From: DASPOJ01 sp963819015 | Lineage (GTDB): Bacteria; Acidobacteriota; Terriglobia; Acidiferrales; UBA7541 | Reading direction: 5' to 3' | DNA length: 64,000 bases | Assembly (NCBI GenBank): GCA_963819015.1 | Contig: CAWFUN010000007.1 | Span: 248,001-312,000 of the forward strand | In this document: positions 35,848 through 44,395 of the stretch, one piece after another | Numbering within the stretch: the stretch's first letter is position 1 | Layout of the letters: every line of letters starts with the position of its first letter | The notes under the pieces: model-generated | What the model saw: only the letters and a program-made list of their open reading frames with translations | Told to the model about the DNA's origin: nothing | Databases searched by the model: none | Made by a program: the position numbers and the translations under genes

Positions 35848-35877
35848 TCCGGATCGCTCACCGCGCGAGGCGATGAT

Positions 35878-36645
35878 TCAGTAGAGCAGGATCGCGAGAT
35901 GGTAGGCGGTGAAGCCGCCCTGGCTGCCGCCTCCGCCGGCGCACGCGCCCGCGGCGGCGGAATGGTAGCGGCCGGACGCGATCTTGCGCAGGAGCGGTTC
36001 CGGCAAAGAATCCAGGTCCGCCGCATCGAATCGAAAATAAAGCAGCGGCTGCGAATCCCCGCTTGCGGTCCGGCCGCCCGCGCAAATGCGCCGCGCGTCT
36101 TGTGTGCGCGCAACCAACCGCAATCCCTGCGCCCGGAGAAGCGAATCCAGCTTTGCTTCCTGCTCCTCGATGCTCAAATCGGCCACGGCGCGGGAAAAAT
36201 CCTCCGATGCGAATCGCTCTCCGCCACTCACAGCAACAGAAATCCCGATCGAGTCCAGTTCCGGATCGAGCAGGTTTCCGCGATGCGGCGGCGAGTTCAT
36301 CCATCCGGATTCAATCTCGCTCGCGCTGGGGGCCTCGGCGACGTTTTCCGCCAGGACGTTGAAATGCGCACCCGCGCGGCTCGCCCGCGCGGTCATATCC
36401 GGTTCGCCCGGGAATTGATGCGAAATCGCGCCGCGCTGAGCCATAAGGAGTGCGTGCTGGCGCGCAGCGGTCGCGAGCGCATCGTCCCACCGGAGTTGCG
36501 GCAACCCGCGAGAAGCGCGTTCCCGGTTGGCGGCGTCGAAGAGAAAGCGCTCGGACGCAGAATCGGTCTGCTGAGCCTGGGCGCGCGCGGTGAAGAGCAT
36601 CGCCAACAGGAGCCAAGCGATCCATGTGATTCGCGCGGGGCGCAT
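35878..36645 (-). CDS. CAP/SCP-domain secreted protein
   Basis: A ~255-aa exported protein. The ATG at 36645 follows GAGG by ten bases and begins a signal peptide ending TARAQA. Residues ~30-135 form a CAP domain: NRERASRGLPQLRWDDALATAARQHA-type helices, then HQFPGE, ENVAEA and SGWMNSPPHRGNLLDP, with the conserved His and Glu residues of the cleft. The C-terminal ~115 residues have no recognised domain and end in a Gly/Ala segment. Bacterial CAP proteins are extracellular or periplasmic, with proposed lipid-binding or peptidase-like roles. Confidence 0.87.
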   Translation of the reverse strand: MRPARITWIAWLLLAMLFTARAQAQQTDSASERFLFDAANRERASRGLPQLRWDDALATAARQHALLMAQRGAISHQFPGEPDMTARASRAGAHFNVLAENVAEAPSASEIESGWMNSPPHRGNLLDPELDSIGISVAVSGGERFASEDFSRAVADLSIEEQEAKLDSLLRAQGLRLVARTQDARRICAGGRTASGDSQPLLYFRFDAADLDSLPEPLLRKIASGRYHSAAAGACAGGGGSQGGFTAYHLAILLY

Positions 36646-36872
36646 CTGGTGCTTTCCTCTTTCCAATTAAACCCGTGCGAGGAGATCCTTACTCGATTAT
36701 TTGCGCCTGGGGTTCGTTCCGCGCAACGTCCTCGATCGCTCCACCGATACCCGCCGACGGAAGAACGAGTTCCACGCTTTCCTGCATGCGGACGAGGGGA
36801 GGTTGAGATGGTTGGGCCGGGGAGGTTTGTCTTGCAGGCGCAGGGAGGGGTCGGTGCGGGGCGAGCGGCAAG

Positions 36873-36896
36873 AGGACAGGCAAGAATGCCTGTCCT
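36873..36896. repeat. Perfect hairpin repeat AGGACAGGCA/TGCCTGTCCT
   Basis: Ten-base perfect arms flank AGAA just 3' of the GH31 gene. The arms share the core GGCAGG/CCTGCC-like sequence with palindromes at 2068-2083 and 41209-41224. It could act as a terminator for GH31 transcription but lacks a T-tract. The rest of 36646-36908 shows no gene. Confidence 0.6.
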
Positions 36897-36908
36897 ACTC
36901 AAACCGGC

Positions 36909-39255
36909 TCACGGCTGGATCGTGACCGGTGCGCCCGAATACTGCACCACTTTGTCGGCGTGTTCGACAGGTGCGATCCCGGCGCCGTGCCCGGCCGTGA
37001 CGAACACGATCTGAAACGTACGTGTCTCGAGCATTCCCGGGAATTTTCCCTGCCGCTCACCGATCGTGAGTTCCTGCTTGGCCTCGTCCCAATTCAGCGG
37101 GATCGTCGCGTAAACGCCCTTCTCGTAATTGTAGTTGTCGTTTTCATCCTCATAGAGCATGAAGCTCCCGTCCGCCCCGGTGTAGACGCGCAACTCGATC
37201 GGGTCGGCCGGTTTCTCTGTGGAGTACTGGATGTCGGGGCCCATCGGCAAGATCGAACCGGCGCGAACGTACAGCGGCATGCGATCGAGCGGCGCGCTCG
37301 CGTCGATCGTTGAGGGGCCGTCCACCGCGTCGCCGGTCCAGAAATCGTACCACTTCGCCTTCGGCAAATAGGGGCGCCGCGAAGTCGCCCCGGGCTCCGT
37401 AACCGGGTTGACGAGAATCGCCGGCCCGAACAGGAATTGGTCGCCGATGTTCTGCGCTCTTACGTCGTCGCGAAAATCCATCACCAGCGCGCGCATCGGC
37501 GTGTAGCCTTCGTTCGTCGTCATCCAGGCCATCGAGTAGATGTACGGCAGCAACCGGTAGCGCAGCCGGTCGTAATCGGTGAGGATCGCCTGCGCCTCGG
37601 GACCGTAGGACCACAGCTCGTTCACACTCGGCACGCGCGTGCCGTGCACGCGGAAGACGGGGCAGAAAGCGCCGTACTCGAACCAGCGCACGAATAATTC
37701 ACGATATGCCGGGTCGTCCGGATGGCCGGTGACGAACCCGCCGATGTCCGTCGTCCAGTAGGGAATGCCGGAGAGGTCGAAGTTCAATCCGGCGGGAATC
37801 TGCCGCGCGAAGCTCAGCCAATTCGCTTCAACGTCTCCCCGACCATGCCGCGATGGAATTGCGCTGGATTCCGGCGAAAGCGGAGCGCGACAGAATGAAA
37901 ACACGCTTCCGATCCGTGGCGCCCCTTTGATTCAGGTAGACGCCCATCGTGTGCATCAAGGGAAAGAGATTTGCGTAGCGCGCGCCGCTGCCGATAAAGA
38001 CTTTGCTGCCGACCAGGTTATTCGTTTCGCGGTCCTGCGTCTCAGGCTCGTCGGTATCGAGCCACCAGGCGTCCGCGCCGATAGCAAAAAGCTTATCGAG
38101 GAGCTGCCAATAATACCGGCGCGCTGCTGGATTGAAGGCGTCGTAGAGCGCTTCCCCTTTGGGATGAATCCCCGCCGTCTCGAGGGCGCTGAAGAGAAGA
38201 AATCCGCGCTGAGACATATCGTCGTACACGGGCGAGCCGGGATGAAAAAACGGCCAGAACGAAAACATCACGTGGAAATTGTTCTGGTGCAGATCGGCGA
38301 GCATTCCTTTGGGATCTGGATAATTCTTGTTGAACACGGGTTCCCCCATCGTGTTCCACCAGAACCAATCCTGGACGATGTTGTCCACGGGGATGCGCAG
38401 CTCGCGGTATTTGTGCGCCACGCCGAGCAATTCGTCCTGCGAGCTGTATCTGTTTTTGCATTGCCAGAAGCCGTAGGCCCACTTGCCGAAGAGCGGCGCC
38501 GCTCCGGTCAAGTCCCGGTAGCCGGCCTCGGTGCGATCGAAGTCCGGGCCGTAGAGAAAGTAGTAATCGATCGTGTCGGCGACCTCGGAGCTGAGGTAGA
38601 GGGCGTGGGGGAAACGGTTATTGAAGCGGCTGGGCGAGGAATTGTTCCAAAGAATGCCGTAGCCGTTGCTCGAGAGAAAGAACGGCACGGAGATATTCGT
38701 GTTGTCTTGCGAGAGCTCCACCGATTCGCCGTGGTAATTCAAGACGCCGGCCTGGTGCTGCCCGAGACCGTAAAAAGCCTCTGTCGAATCCCAAAGACCG
38801 GAGAACAATTCAGAATGATACGTTTTCTCGCCGTTGACCTCGGCCGGGGTCATGGTGCGCTCGTCATCTTGAAAGAGCTTCTTGCCCGACGAATCGCTGA
38901 ACAGAATCTTGCCGTTCTCGCGAAAGACGGTGACTTTCATTCGAGACGTGGCGAGAACAACGTCCTTGTCCGTCGTATCAAACGTCCACTGCGCTGCGGG
39001 CCACGCCGTCTTGGTGACGATGTAAGAAGGCTCGTCCGGAAACGAAGCTGTCGGGGAGTAGATCACCTGGACGATGAAATCGGAGCATACGCGGACGCGC
39101 AGCACTCCCGTCTTCATCGTGAAGAGCGCGCCGTCGCTTTGCCGCGCCACGCTGACGACCGGATTGGCGGGGTTCCACTGTGCGTGAATTTTCAACGGCA
39201 GGCAAATCAATGCAAGCAAGACACCCAATGGGACGACCTGTCTCAGGCTTCGCAT
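36909..39255 (-). CDS. GH31-family alpha-glycosidase (glucosidase/xylosidase), one-base frame break
   Basis: An exported ~781-aa enzyme starting at the ATG at 39255 after GAGGGAGGAATTC, with a signal peptide (VVPLGVLLALICLPLKIHAQ). The GH31 N-terminal beta domain (FYGLGQHQAG) precedes the barrel. The nucleophile Asp400 is in WWLDTDEPE. The frame breaks near 37842, exactly at the acid/base motif: AAWSG must join GDVEANW, and one extra base (TCGGGGAGACG) explains this. The second part (FDLSGIPYWTTDIGGF onward) ends at 36909. It hydrolyses alpha-linked glucosides or xylosides in the periplasm. If the extra base is real, the enzyme is dead. Confidence 0.88.
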
Positions 39256-39329
39256 GAATTCCTCCCTCAACGGTTCTGGGTGCAACGCCATCCCCCGGCG
39301 GCGAAGCAAATCCTATCACCGAGCCGGGC

Positions 39330-39692
39330 TTGAACAAATTGCGCCCCGGGGCGACCCTGCTCTTCGTCGGGCTCCTCGCGCTATACTCAGCCCGGTTGGT
39401 GATTCTGCGAGGAAGTGTGGCCGCAAAAATAGAAGTGGAAAAACTCGGCGAAGAGGAGTTTCTCGTGCGCGTGCGCGAAGGCTCGAGCGAGACGACTCAT
39501 CGCGTCACGCTCAAATCCGGGGACTACCAAAAGCTCGCGGGAGGAAAAGTCTCGGCCGAGGAACTCATTCGCAAATCCTTCGAGTTCCTCCTGCAGCGCG
39601 AATTAAAGGAATCAATACTCTCCCGATTCGATTTGCCGGTGATCGGACGCTACTTCCCCGAATACGAGCGCGAGATTAAACGGCGGCTGTGA
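39330..39692 (+). CDS. Small single-helix membrane or exported protein
   Basis: A 120-aa ORF starting at TTG 39330 (no ribosome site evident), with an N-terminal hydrophobic segment (ATLLFVGLLALYSARLVIL). A ~95-residue charged domain follows, rich in Glu/Lys/Arg: EEEFLVRVREGSS, KVSAEELIRKSFEFLLQREL and a Pro-containing end FDLPVIGRYFPEYEREIKRRL. The composition and even amino-acid pattern support a real gene, but I do not recognise the family. It is divergent from the GH31 gene. Confidence 0.6.
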   Translation: MNKLRPGATLLFVGLLALYSARLVILRGSVAAKIEVEKLGEEEFLVRVREGSSETTHRVTLKSGDYQKLAGGKVSAEELIRKSFEFLLQRELKESILSRFDLPVIGRYFPEYEREIKRRL

Positions 39693-39790
39693 TTCGTGGC
39701 GGAGGAAGGACCGGCCTCTGAAGTGGTGAGCTAACGGGGGAAAATCCCCACACTTAGACACGGCATGCGAGGCACCCTCAGGAATAGCGA

Positions 39791-39822
39791 AGGGCGGCAA
39801 AGGCAAAAGCCTATGCCGCCCT
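39791..39822. terminator. Hairpin between converging genes
   Basis: AGGGCGGCA (39791-39799) pairs perfectly with TGCCGCCCT (39814-39822), with an inner GGC/GCC pair. It lies between the convergent 39330-39692 and 39833-40912 genes and could end both transcripts; no long T-tract is present. Confidence 0.5.
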
Positions 39823-39832
39823 GTTCGCGCGA

Positions 39833-40912
39833 TTATTGTTTGCCGTGGTGTCCGCCGCCATCGCCACCGGCTGGAGGATGTCCACCGCCTTGATGGCCGC
39901 CTCCACCACCGTTCGGGTGGCCGCCGCCGTGATTCCCCCCCTGCGACCCGCCGCTGCCATGCGTATTGTTGTTTTGACCGTGTGGGGCCGTGTTTGTATG
40001 GGGCGTATTCGACGTATTCCCCGGATGCGATCCGTTGGCGTTGCCGCCGTGAGTGCCGTTGGCGTTGCCGGCGTGATTCCCATTCGCATTGCCGCCGTGA
40101 TTCCCGCCGGCATTTCCGGCGCCGCCGTGCCCTCCATTGGTGTGGCCGTTGGCGCCAGCGCCGCCCGGACGGTAGGTGCCGTTGGTACGTGCGGATTCCG
40201 AGCCACGCGCCCCCACGGCGCCGTGCTCGAAGTCGCCCGGATGTGACGTTGCAGCGACGTTGGGATGGCCGTGATTCGCCGAGGCGAATTGCGAGTGGTT
40301 CGTGCTTGCCGCATGTTCGTGCGACGTTTGCTCGGACGTTGGCGGTGTGTGATTCTCGTGAGAATAGCGCTCCTCATCCGCGTTCGGATGAGCGTTGACT
40401 CCGCCCGTGCCGCCGTTGTAGCTCACGTGACTCGAGTTGTTGTTGATCACCGTTCTGTTGTACGTGTTGTGGACGTTGACATTCACGTTGTTCACGGTGC
40501 GATTGTAGAAGAACGCCCCGCCACGCCACTCCCCACCCCAGAAACCGACCCCGCCGTAGCCGAATCCGTAGTTAATGCCGCCGTAAAAACCGACGTGCGG
40601 CCCCCAATATCCCGCGTGCCACGCGTAAAACCCGCCGCCCCAGCCCCAATAGCCGGGAGTCCAAAGGAAGCCGACGCGGGGAGGCCTGACCCAGGTTCCT
40701 GGAACCCAATAGTAGTCATCCGTGCCATAGGCCCAGTAGCCGGGCGTCCAGAGGTAGCCGTCACCGGGGCATATGGGCTGCGCATACACCGGAATCGCCG
40801 GCGGACCGACGGTGATCGAAACCCCGACCTGCGCGGAGGAAGACGTTGGAATCGCCAGGATCAAAGTCAAAGCAGTAAGAGCAAACGCCAGGACGAGCGC
40901 GAACTTACGCAT
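39833..40912 (-). CDS. WxPGxW-repeat secreted protein with Gly/Asn/His-rich tail
   Basis: A 359-aa exported protein. The ATG at 40912 follows AGAGG by eight bases; a GTG three codons earlier is possible. The signal peptide ends SSSAQV. Residues ~45-125 carry repeats such as YLWTPGYWAYG, YYWVPGTWV, FLWTPGYWGWGG and FYAWHAGYWGP, the YXWXPGXW repeat of cell-surface proteins. Asn-rich strands (NNVNVNVHNTYNRTVINNNS) follow. The last ~180 residues are low-complexity Gly/Asn/His with GNANGNHAGNANGTHGGNAN-like repeats. A surface or matrix role and metal binding by the His residues are plausible guesses. No enzyme motif is present. Confidence 0.8.
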   Translation of the reverse strand: MRKFALVLAFALTALTLILAIPTSSSAQVGVSITVGPPAIPVYAQPICPGDGYLWTPGYWAYGTDDYYWVPGTWVRPPRVGFLWTPGYWGWGGGFYAWHAGYWGPHVGFYGGINYGFGYGGVGFWGGEWRGGAFFYNRTVNNVNVNVHNTYNRTVINNNSSHVSYNGGTGGVNAHPNADEERYSHENHTPPTSEQTSHEHAASTNHSQFASANHGHPNVAATSHPGDFEHGAVGARGSESARTNGTYRPGGAGANGHTNGGHGGAGNAGGNHGGNANGNHAGNANGTHGGNANGSHPGNTSNTPHTNTAPHGQNNNTHGSGGSQGGNHGGGHPNGGGGGHQGGGHPPAGGDGGGHHGKQ

Positions 40913-41304
40913 GTGCTTCACCTCTCAAGGTCAGTCTCACAGTGTATAGAACACAGAAAAACGAGAATGGTTTCGGTCTATGCGGGCGCATGTGGCGATC
41001 CGAGGCTGGGAGAGACCTCAACTACGTGCCAAACTCCGGAGACAAAATTACGCTCATCGGGCGCGTCTTTCAAGTGTGCGACGCGCCAGTGCAGGCAAAA
41101 ACTCAGCAGCTAGCCCGCAATTCTCAGCGCGCCCCAGCACGCTTTGCGCCTCTGCGTCATCTTGATTCCCTGCTGAGGACAGAGAAAGAACTAAGGATAA
41201 CGCAGGGACCTGCCTGCAGGCAGGCAGACGTGGTGCACGCGGGGACACGCCGACAAAAGCTGCTTCATTCGGATTGACCCGCCGAAGTTGGCGAGGAATC
41301 CGGA
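40913..41304. other. Intergenic region with a perfect palindrome
   Basis: No gene is supported in these ~390 bases. The notable element is the 16-base perfect palindrome CCTGCCTGCAGGCAGG at 41209-41224. Confidence 0.5.
41209..41224. repeat. Perfect 16-bp palindrome CCTGCCTGCAGGCAGG
   Basis: A self-complementary sequence between two minus-strand genes, related in core sequence to the inverted repeats at 2068-2083 and 36873-36896. It may be a member of an interspersed palindrome family; no adjacent transposase is seen. Confidence 0.5.
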
Positions 41305-41970
41305 CTAAGCCCGGCCCGCGCGAGGCTGGCCGAAGTCGTACAAGACGTAACGACGATCGGACTTGAAGACGCGGATGCCCGGGACTTTTGAGAATTGGTC
41401 GGCAAGCATTGGGGTCACATAGGCGATGCGCACGTGCCGCGGGAGCAGCGCCACCGATTTCTGAATTCGATCGAGCACCGCGGACAGCACCGGCCCGCGG
41501 AACGAGTTGTAGATGTAAACGACGCAGGGATCCGGCGGCAGATCGAACTCCGTCGCGTCCACGTGGAGCACTTGCAATTCGCGGCAGCGGCGGGTGGAGC
41601 GGACTCGCTCGAGATTGGCCCTGCTCGCCTCGCACAGCTCTCTTGCGAAATCGATGCCGATCACGGACTTGAATGTATACCGCGCGGCCTCGGCCAACAC
41701 GCGGCCCTTGCCGCAGCCCAGGTCCACGAAACAATAGTCGCGGAAATCCAACTCCAGCTCTCGGAAGACAGAACGGATGTCCTCGGGCTCGCTGGGCGAG
41801 TACGGATTGGCGTGCTCAAGGTTTTCCAGGCGCGTCAATTCCAAGGTCGAGAGCGGCTCGATGTCCGTGGTGCGAATTCCATGCCGCAAATCATAGAAAG
41901 CCGATGAATAGTAGTCGTAGGCCATCACCAGCGTCCGCAACGGATGTCGAAAGTGCCTCGCCTTCAGCAT
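41305..41970 (-). CDS. Class I SAM-dependent methyltransferase
   Basis: A 221-aa protein with the SAM-binding motif CFVDLGCGKGRVLAEA (residues ~80-95), the acidic second motif VIGIDFAREL, and LQVLHVDATEFDLP later. The motif IV region is VVYIYNSFRGPVL. The fold and size match small-molecule methyltransferases. It has a partner-like N-terminal helix region (YYSSAFYDLRHGIRTTDIEP). The substrate is unknown, and the neighbours (sugar catabolism) do not help. The start at 41970 may be too early; an ATG at codon 16 is the alternative. Confidence 0.82.
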   Translation of the reverse strand: MLKARHFRHPLRTLVMAYDYYSSAFYDLRHGIRTTDIEPLSTLELTRLENLEHANPYSPSEPEDIRSVFRELELDFRDYCFVDLGCGKGRVLAEAARYTFKSVIGIDFARELCEASRANLERVRSTRRCRELQVLHVDATEFDLPPDPCVVYIYNSFRGPVLSAVLDRIQKSVALLPRHVRIAYVTPMLADQFSKVPGIRVFKSDRRYVLYDFGQPRAGRA

Positions 41971-42083
41971 GTTTCAAGCGATTGCGCAACGAGCTTGCCT
42001 GCTGGGATCACGGAGGAACGCATTATATCGGCCGGGATCCGCCACTTTCCGCCAGCTCAGCGCACGAAGTTCTCAGCAATCTC

Positions 42084-43238
42084 CTAGGCTGTCGTCTCCC
42101 ATTTTCCCGACGCCGCCGAGCGTTCCACGGCATCGAGGATCATGTTGTTTCGCCAGCCGTCGAAGAAATTCGGCGAGGGCGGCTCGCCTTTGGCGACTGC
42201 TTTCAGGAACTCGTAAATGATGTGCGTGTGCGTGTGCTCGTAACCGATGATGTGACCCGCCGGCCACCAGGCGGAGATGTAGGCGTGCTGGCCCGGCTCG
42301 GTCGCCAGAATCGTGCGGAAACCGCGCGCTTCCGGCGGGTCCTCGTGGTTGTAATACTCCAGCTCGTTCATGCGCTCGAGATCGAACGCGACCGAACCTT
42401 TGCTGCCGTTGATCTCGAACGCGTTGTGATTCCGCCGTCCGGCGGCGAAGCGAGTCGCCTCAAACGTGCCGACCGCGCCGCCTTCGAGCTTGCCGAGGAA
42501 GAGCACCGCATCGTCCACGGTAACGGACGCCATGCCCGATCCCGCCGCGCCGGACAGCGCGCCGCGGTCCTCCGCGGGAAGCGGCCGCTCCTTGACGAAC
42601 GTCTGCAGCATCGCCGAGACCTCGGTGATTTCGCCCACGAGGTAACGGCAAAGATCCACAATGTGCGCGCCCAGATCGCCCAGCACGCCGTAGCCCGCCT
42701 GCGTCTTATCCAAACGCCACAGGCGCGGGAATTGCGGATCCACGAGCCAGCTTTGCAAGTAGCGCGCGCGAAAATGGAAGATGCGGCCCAGTTTTCCGCT
42801 CTCGATCAAATGCTTCGCGAGCATGATTGCCGGAACCCGCCGGTAGTTGAAGACGATGCCGTGCACGATTTTCGCGCGCGTGACTGCGTCGAGCATCTCG
42901 CGAGCCTCGGCGCCTGAATTCCCCAGCGGCTTTTCGCACAGAACGTGTTTGCCCGCCTGCGCCGCGGCCACGGCAATTCTCTTGTGGAGATAGCCGGGCG
43001 TGGAAATATCCACGGCGTCCACGTCTTTGCGCTCCAGCACGCGCTCCCAATTCGTCTCCACCGATTCCCATCCGAAGCGCGTCGCCATGGCCTCCGCCCC
43101 CGCGCGATCGCGTCCGCAAATCACGCGCATGCGCGGCTGCGGGCAATCCGGGAAAAAGTGCGCCACGGTCGAATAGGCATGGCTGTGCGCCTTGCCCATG
43201 AACTTGTAGCCGATCAGTGCGATGTTGATCTCTGACAT
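42084..43238 (-). CDS. Gfo/Idh/MocA-family oxidoreductase
   Basis: A 384-aa NAD(P)-dependent dehydrogenase. NIALIGYKFMGKAHSHAY is the Rossmann fold, CEKPLGNSGAEAREM carries the conserved EKP, and VFNYRRVPAIMLAKHLI opens the C-terminal alpha/beta domain. The catalytic region includes GVLGDLGAHIVDLCRYL with the conserved Asp/His. Such enzymes oxidise or reduce sugar or inositol carbons. It starts 32 bases after the sugar-isomerase gene and almost certainly shares its transcript, suggesting a short catabolic pathway for a sugar or cyclitol. The ATG at 43238 gives the canonical start. Confidence 0.92.
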   Translation of the reverse strand: MSEINIALIGYKFMGKAHSHAYSTVAHFFPDCPQPRMRVICGRDRAGAEAMATRFGWESVETNWERVLERKDVDAVDISTPGYLHKRIAVAAAQAGKHVLCEKPLGNSGAEAREMLDAVTRAKIVHGIVFNYRRVPAIMLAKHLIESGKLGRIFHFRARYLQSWLVDPQFPRLWRLDKTQAGYGVLGDLGAHIVDLCRYLVGEITEVSAMLQTFVKERPLPAEDRGALSGAAGSGMASVTVDDAVLFLGKLEGGAVGTFEATRFAAGRRNHNAFEINGSKGSVAFDLERMNELEYYNHEDPPEARGFRTILATEPGQHAYISAWWPAGHIIGYEHTHTHIIYEFLKAVAKGEPPSPNFFDGWRNNMILDAVERSAASGKWETTA

Positions 43239-43270
43239 TTTGTCGTGTTCACCGGCTGTTCGTGGAAGAT

Positions 43271-44230
43271 TCAAGCCCACCAGGGTTTCGCCGGCTTCTC
43301 CTTCAGCAGCACGCCATGCAAGAATGCAGCCGCCTTGGTGAGTCCCTCCTCGACGGACATCAGGCTGTCCTCGTGCTCGATCGAGAGGACGTCATCATAG
43401 CCAACCATTCGCAGCGTGCTCACGAAGGTATTCCACCATTCCACGCCGTGGCCGTATCCGACCGTGCGAAAGATCCATGCGCGATTCAATTCGTCGGCAT
43501 AGGGCTTGGTGTCCAGCACGCCGGACTTGTTGATATTGCCCTGCCACAGCATGGCGTCCTTCGCGTGTACGTGGAAGATAGCGCCGCCAAGCTGGCGAAT
43601 CGCCGCGAACGGATCGATGCCTTGCCAGAACAAATGGCTGGGATCCAAGTTGCATCCCACGTTGTCGCCGGATGCTTCGCGCAAACGCAGCATCGTGTCC
43701 GGCGAATAGACCAGAAAACCGGGATGCATTTCGATCGCGATCCGCACGCCGTGATCCTGCGCAAATCTGGCGTGCTCGGTCCAAAACGGCAGCGCCTTCT
43801 CCTCCCATTGCCATTTGAGCAGTTCGGTGAAATCGGGCGGCCACGGACACGTCACCCAGTTCGGAAACTTCGCATGCTCCGAATCACCGGGACACCCGGA
43901 GAAATCGATCACGGTCCGCACGCCCAGCTTCTCGGCCAGCAAGATCGTGCGGCGCGATGTGTCCGCGAACTTCTCGCGCGCTTCCTTCACGGGATGCAGC
44001 GGATTCCCGTGGCAGCTCAGGGCGCTGATCGAAAGGCCGTGATCGGCGATCTTCTTTTGAAAATCGCCGCGGGCTGCCGCGTTCTCCAGCATTTCGAGCT
44101 TGCAGTGAGGGTCGCCGGGATATCCTCCCGTGCCCAGTTCCACGGTCGAAATGCCGAGCTTCTTGATCTGAACGATGACATCGCCCAGCGTCCGCGTGCC
44201 GAACAGGGCGGTGAAGATGCCGAGGCGCAT
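43271..44230 (-). CDS. Sugar phosphate isomerase/epimerase (AP-endonuclease-2 TIM barrel)
   Basis: A 319-aa protein with the xylose-isomerase-like TIM-barrel pattern: RLGIFTALFG at the start, STVELGTGGYPGD, HGLSISALSCHGNPLHP, AIEMHPGFLVYSP with the metal Glu and His, CNLDPSHLFWQGIDP, FHVHAKDAM and LSIEHEDSL. The metal ligands (Glu, Asp, His, Glu) are all in place. GAGAGGAAC precedes the ATG at 44230. It is the first gene of the pair with the Gfo/Idh/MocA oxidoreductase. The substrate is unassigned; inositol or rare-sugar catabolism is typical of the pairing. Confidence 0.9.
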   Translation of the reverse strand: MRLGIFTALFGTRTLGDVIVQIKKLGISTVELGTGGYPGDPHCKLEMLENAAARGDFQKKIADHGLSISALSCHGNPLHPVKEAREKFADTSRRTILLAEKLGVRTVIDFSGCPGDSEHAKFPNWVTCPWPPDFTELLKWQWEEKALPFWTEHARFAQDHGVRIAIEMHPGFLVYSPDTMLRLREASGDNVGCNLDPSHLFWQGIDPFAAIRQLGGAIFHVHAKDAMLWQGNINKSGVLDTKPYADELNRAWIFRTVGYGHGVEWWNTFVSTLRMVGYDDVLSIEHEDSLMSVEEGLTKAAAFLHGVLLKEKPAKPWWA

Positions 44231-44395
44231 TTGCGTTCCTCTCCCGCGGCGTCGCCGGACCGAGAATCGGGGCCGTGGAGACCGAGAGTTTACATCACTG
44301 TGCAAGGCGCGGAGCCGGGCATTCCACAAATCAGACAGGCTGCGGGCCCCCGGACGGACGCCACGAAGACCTTACGGCCCGTGCTATCATTCAGA

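Noticed and set aside
39811..40377. Thr-rich minus-strand ORF of 188 codons
   Set aside because: It is an alternative frame of the Gly/Asn/His repeat region of the WxPGxW protein.
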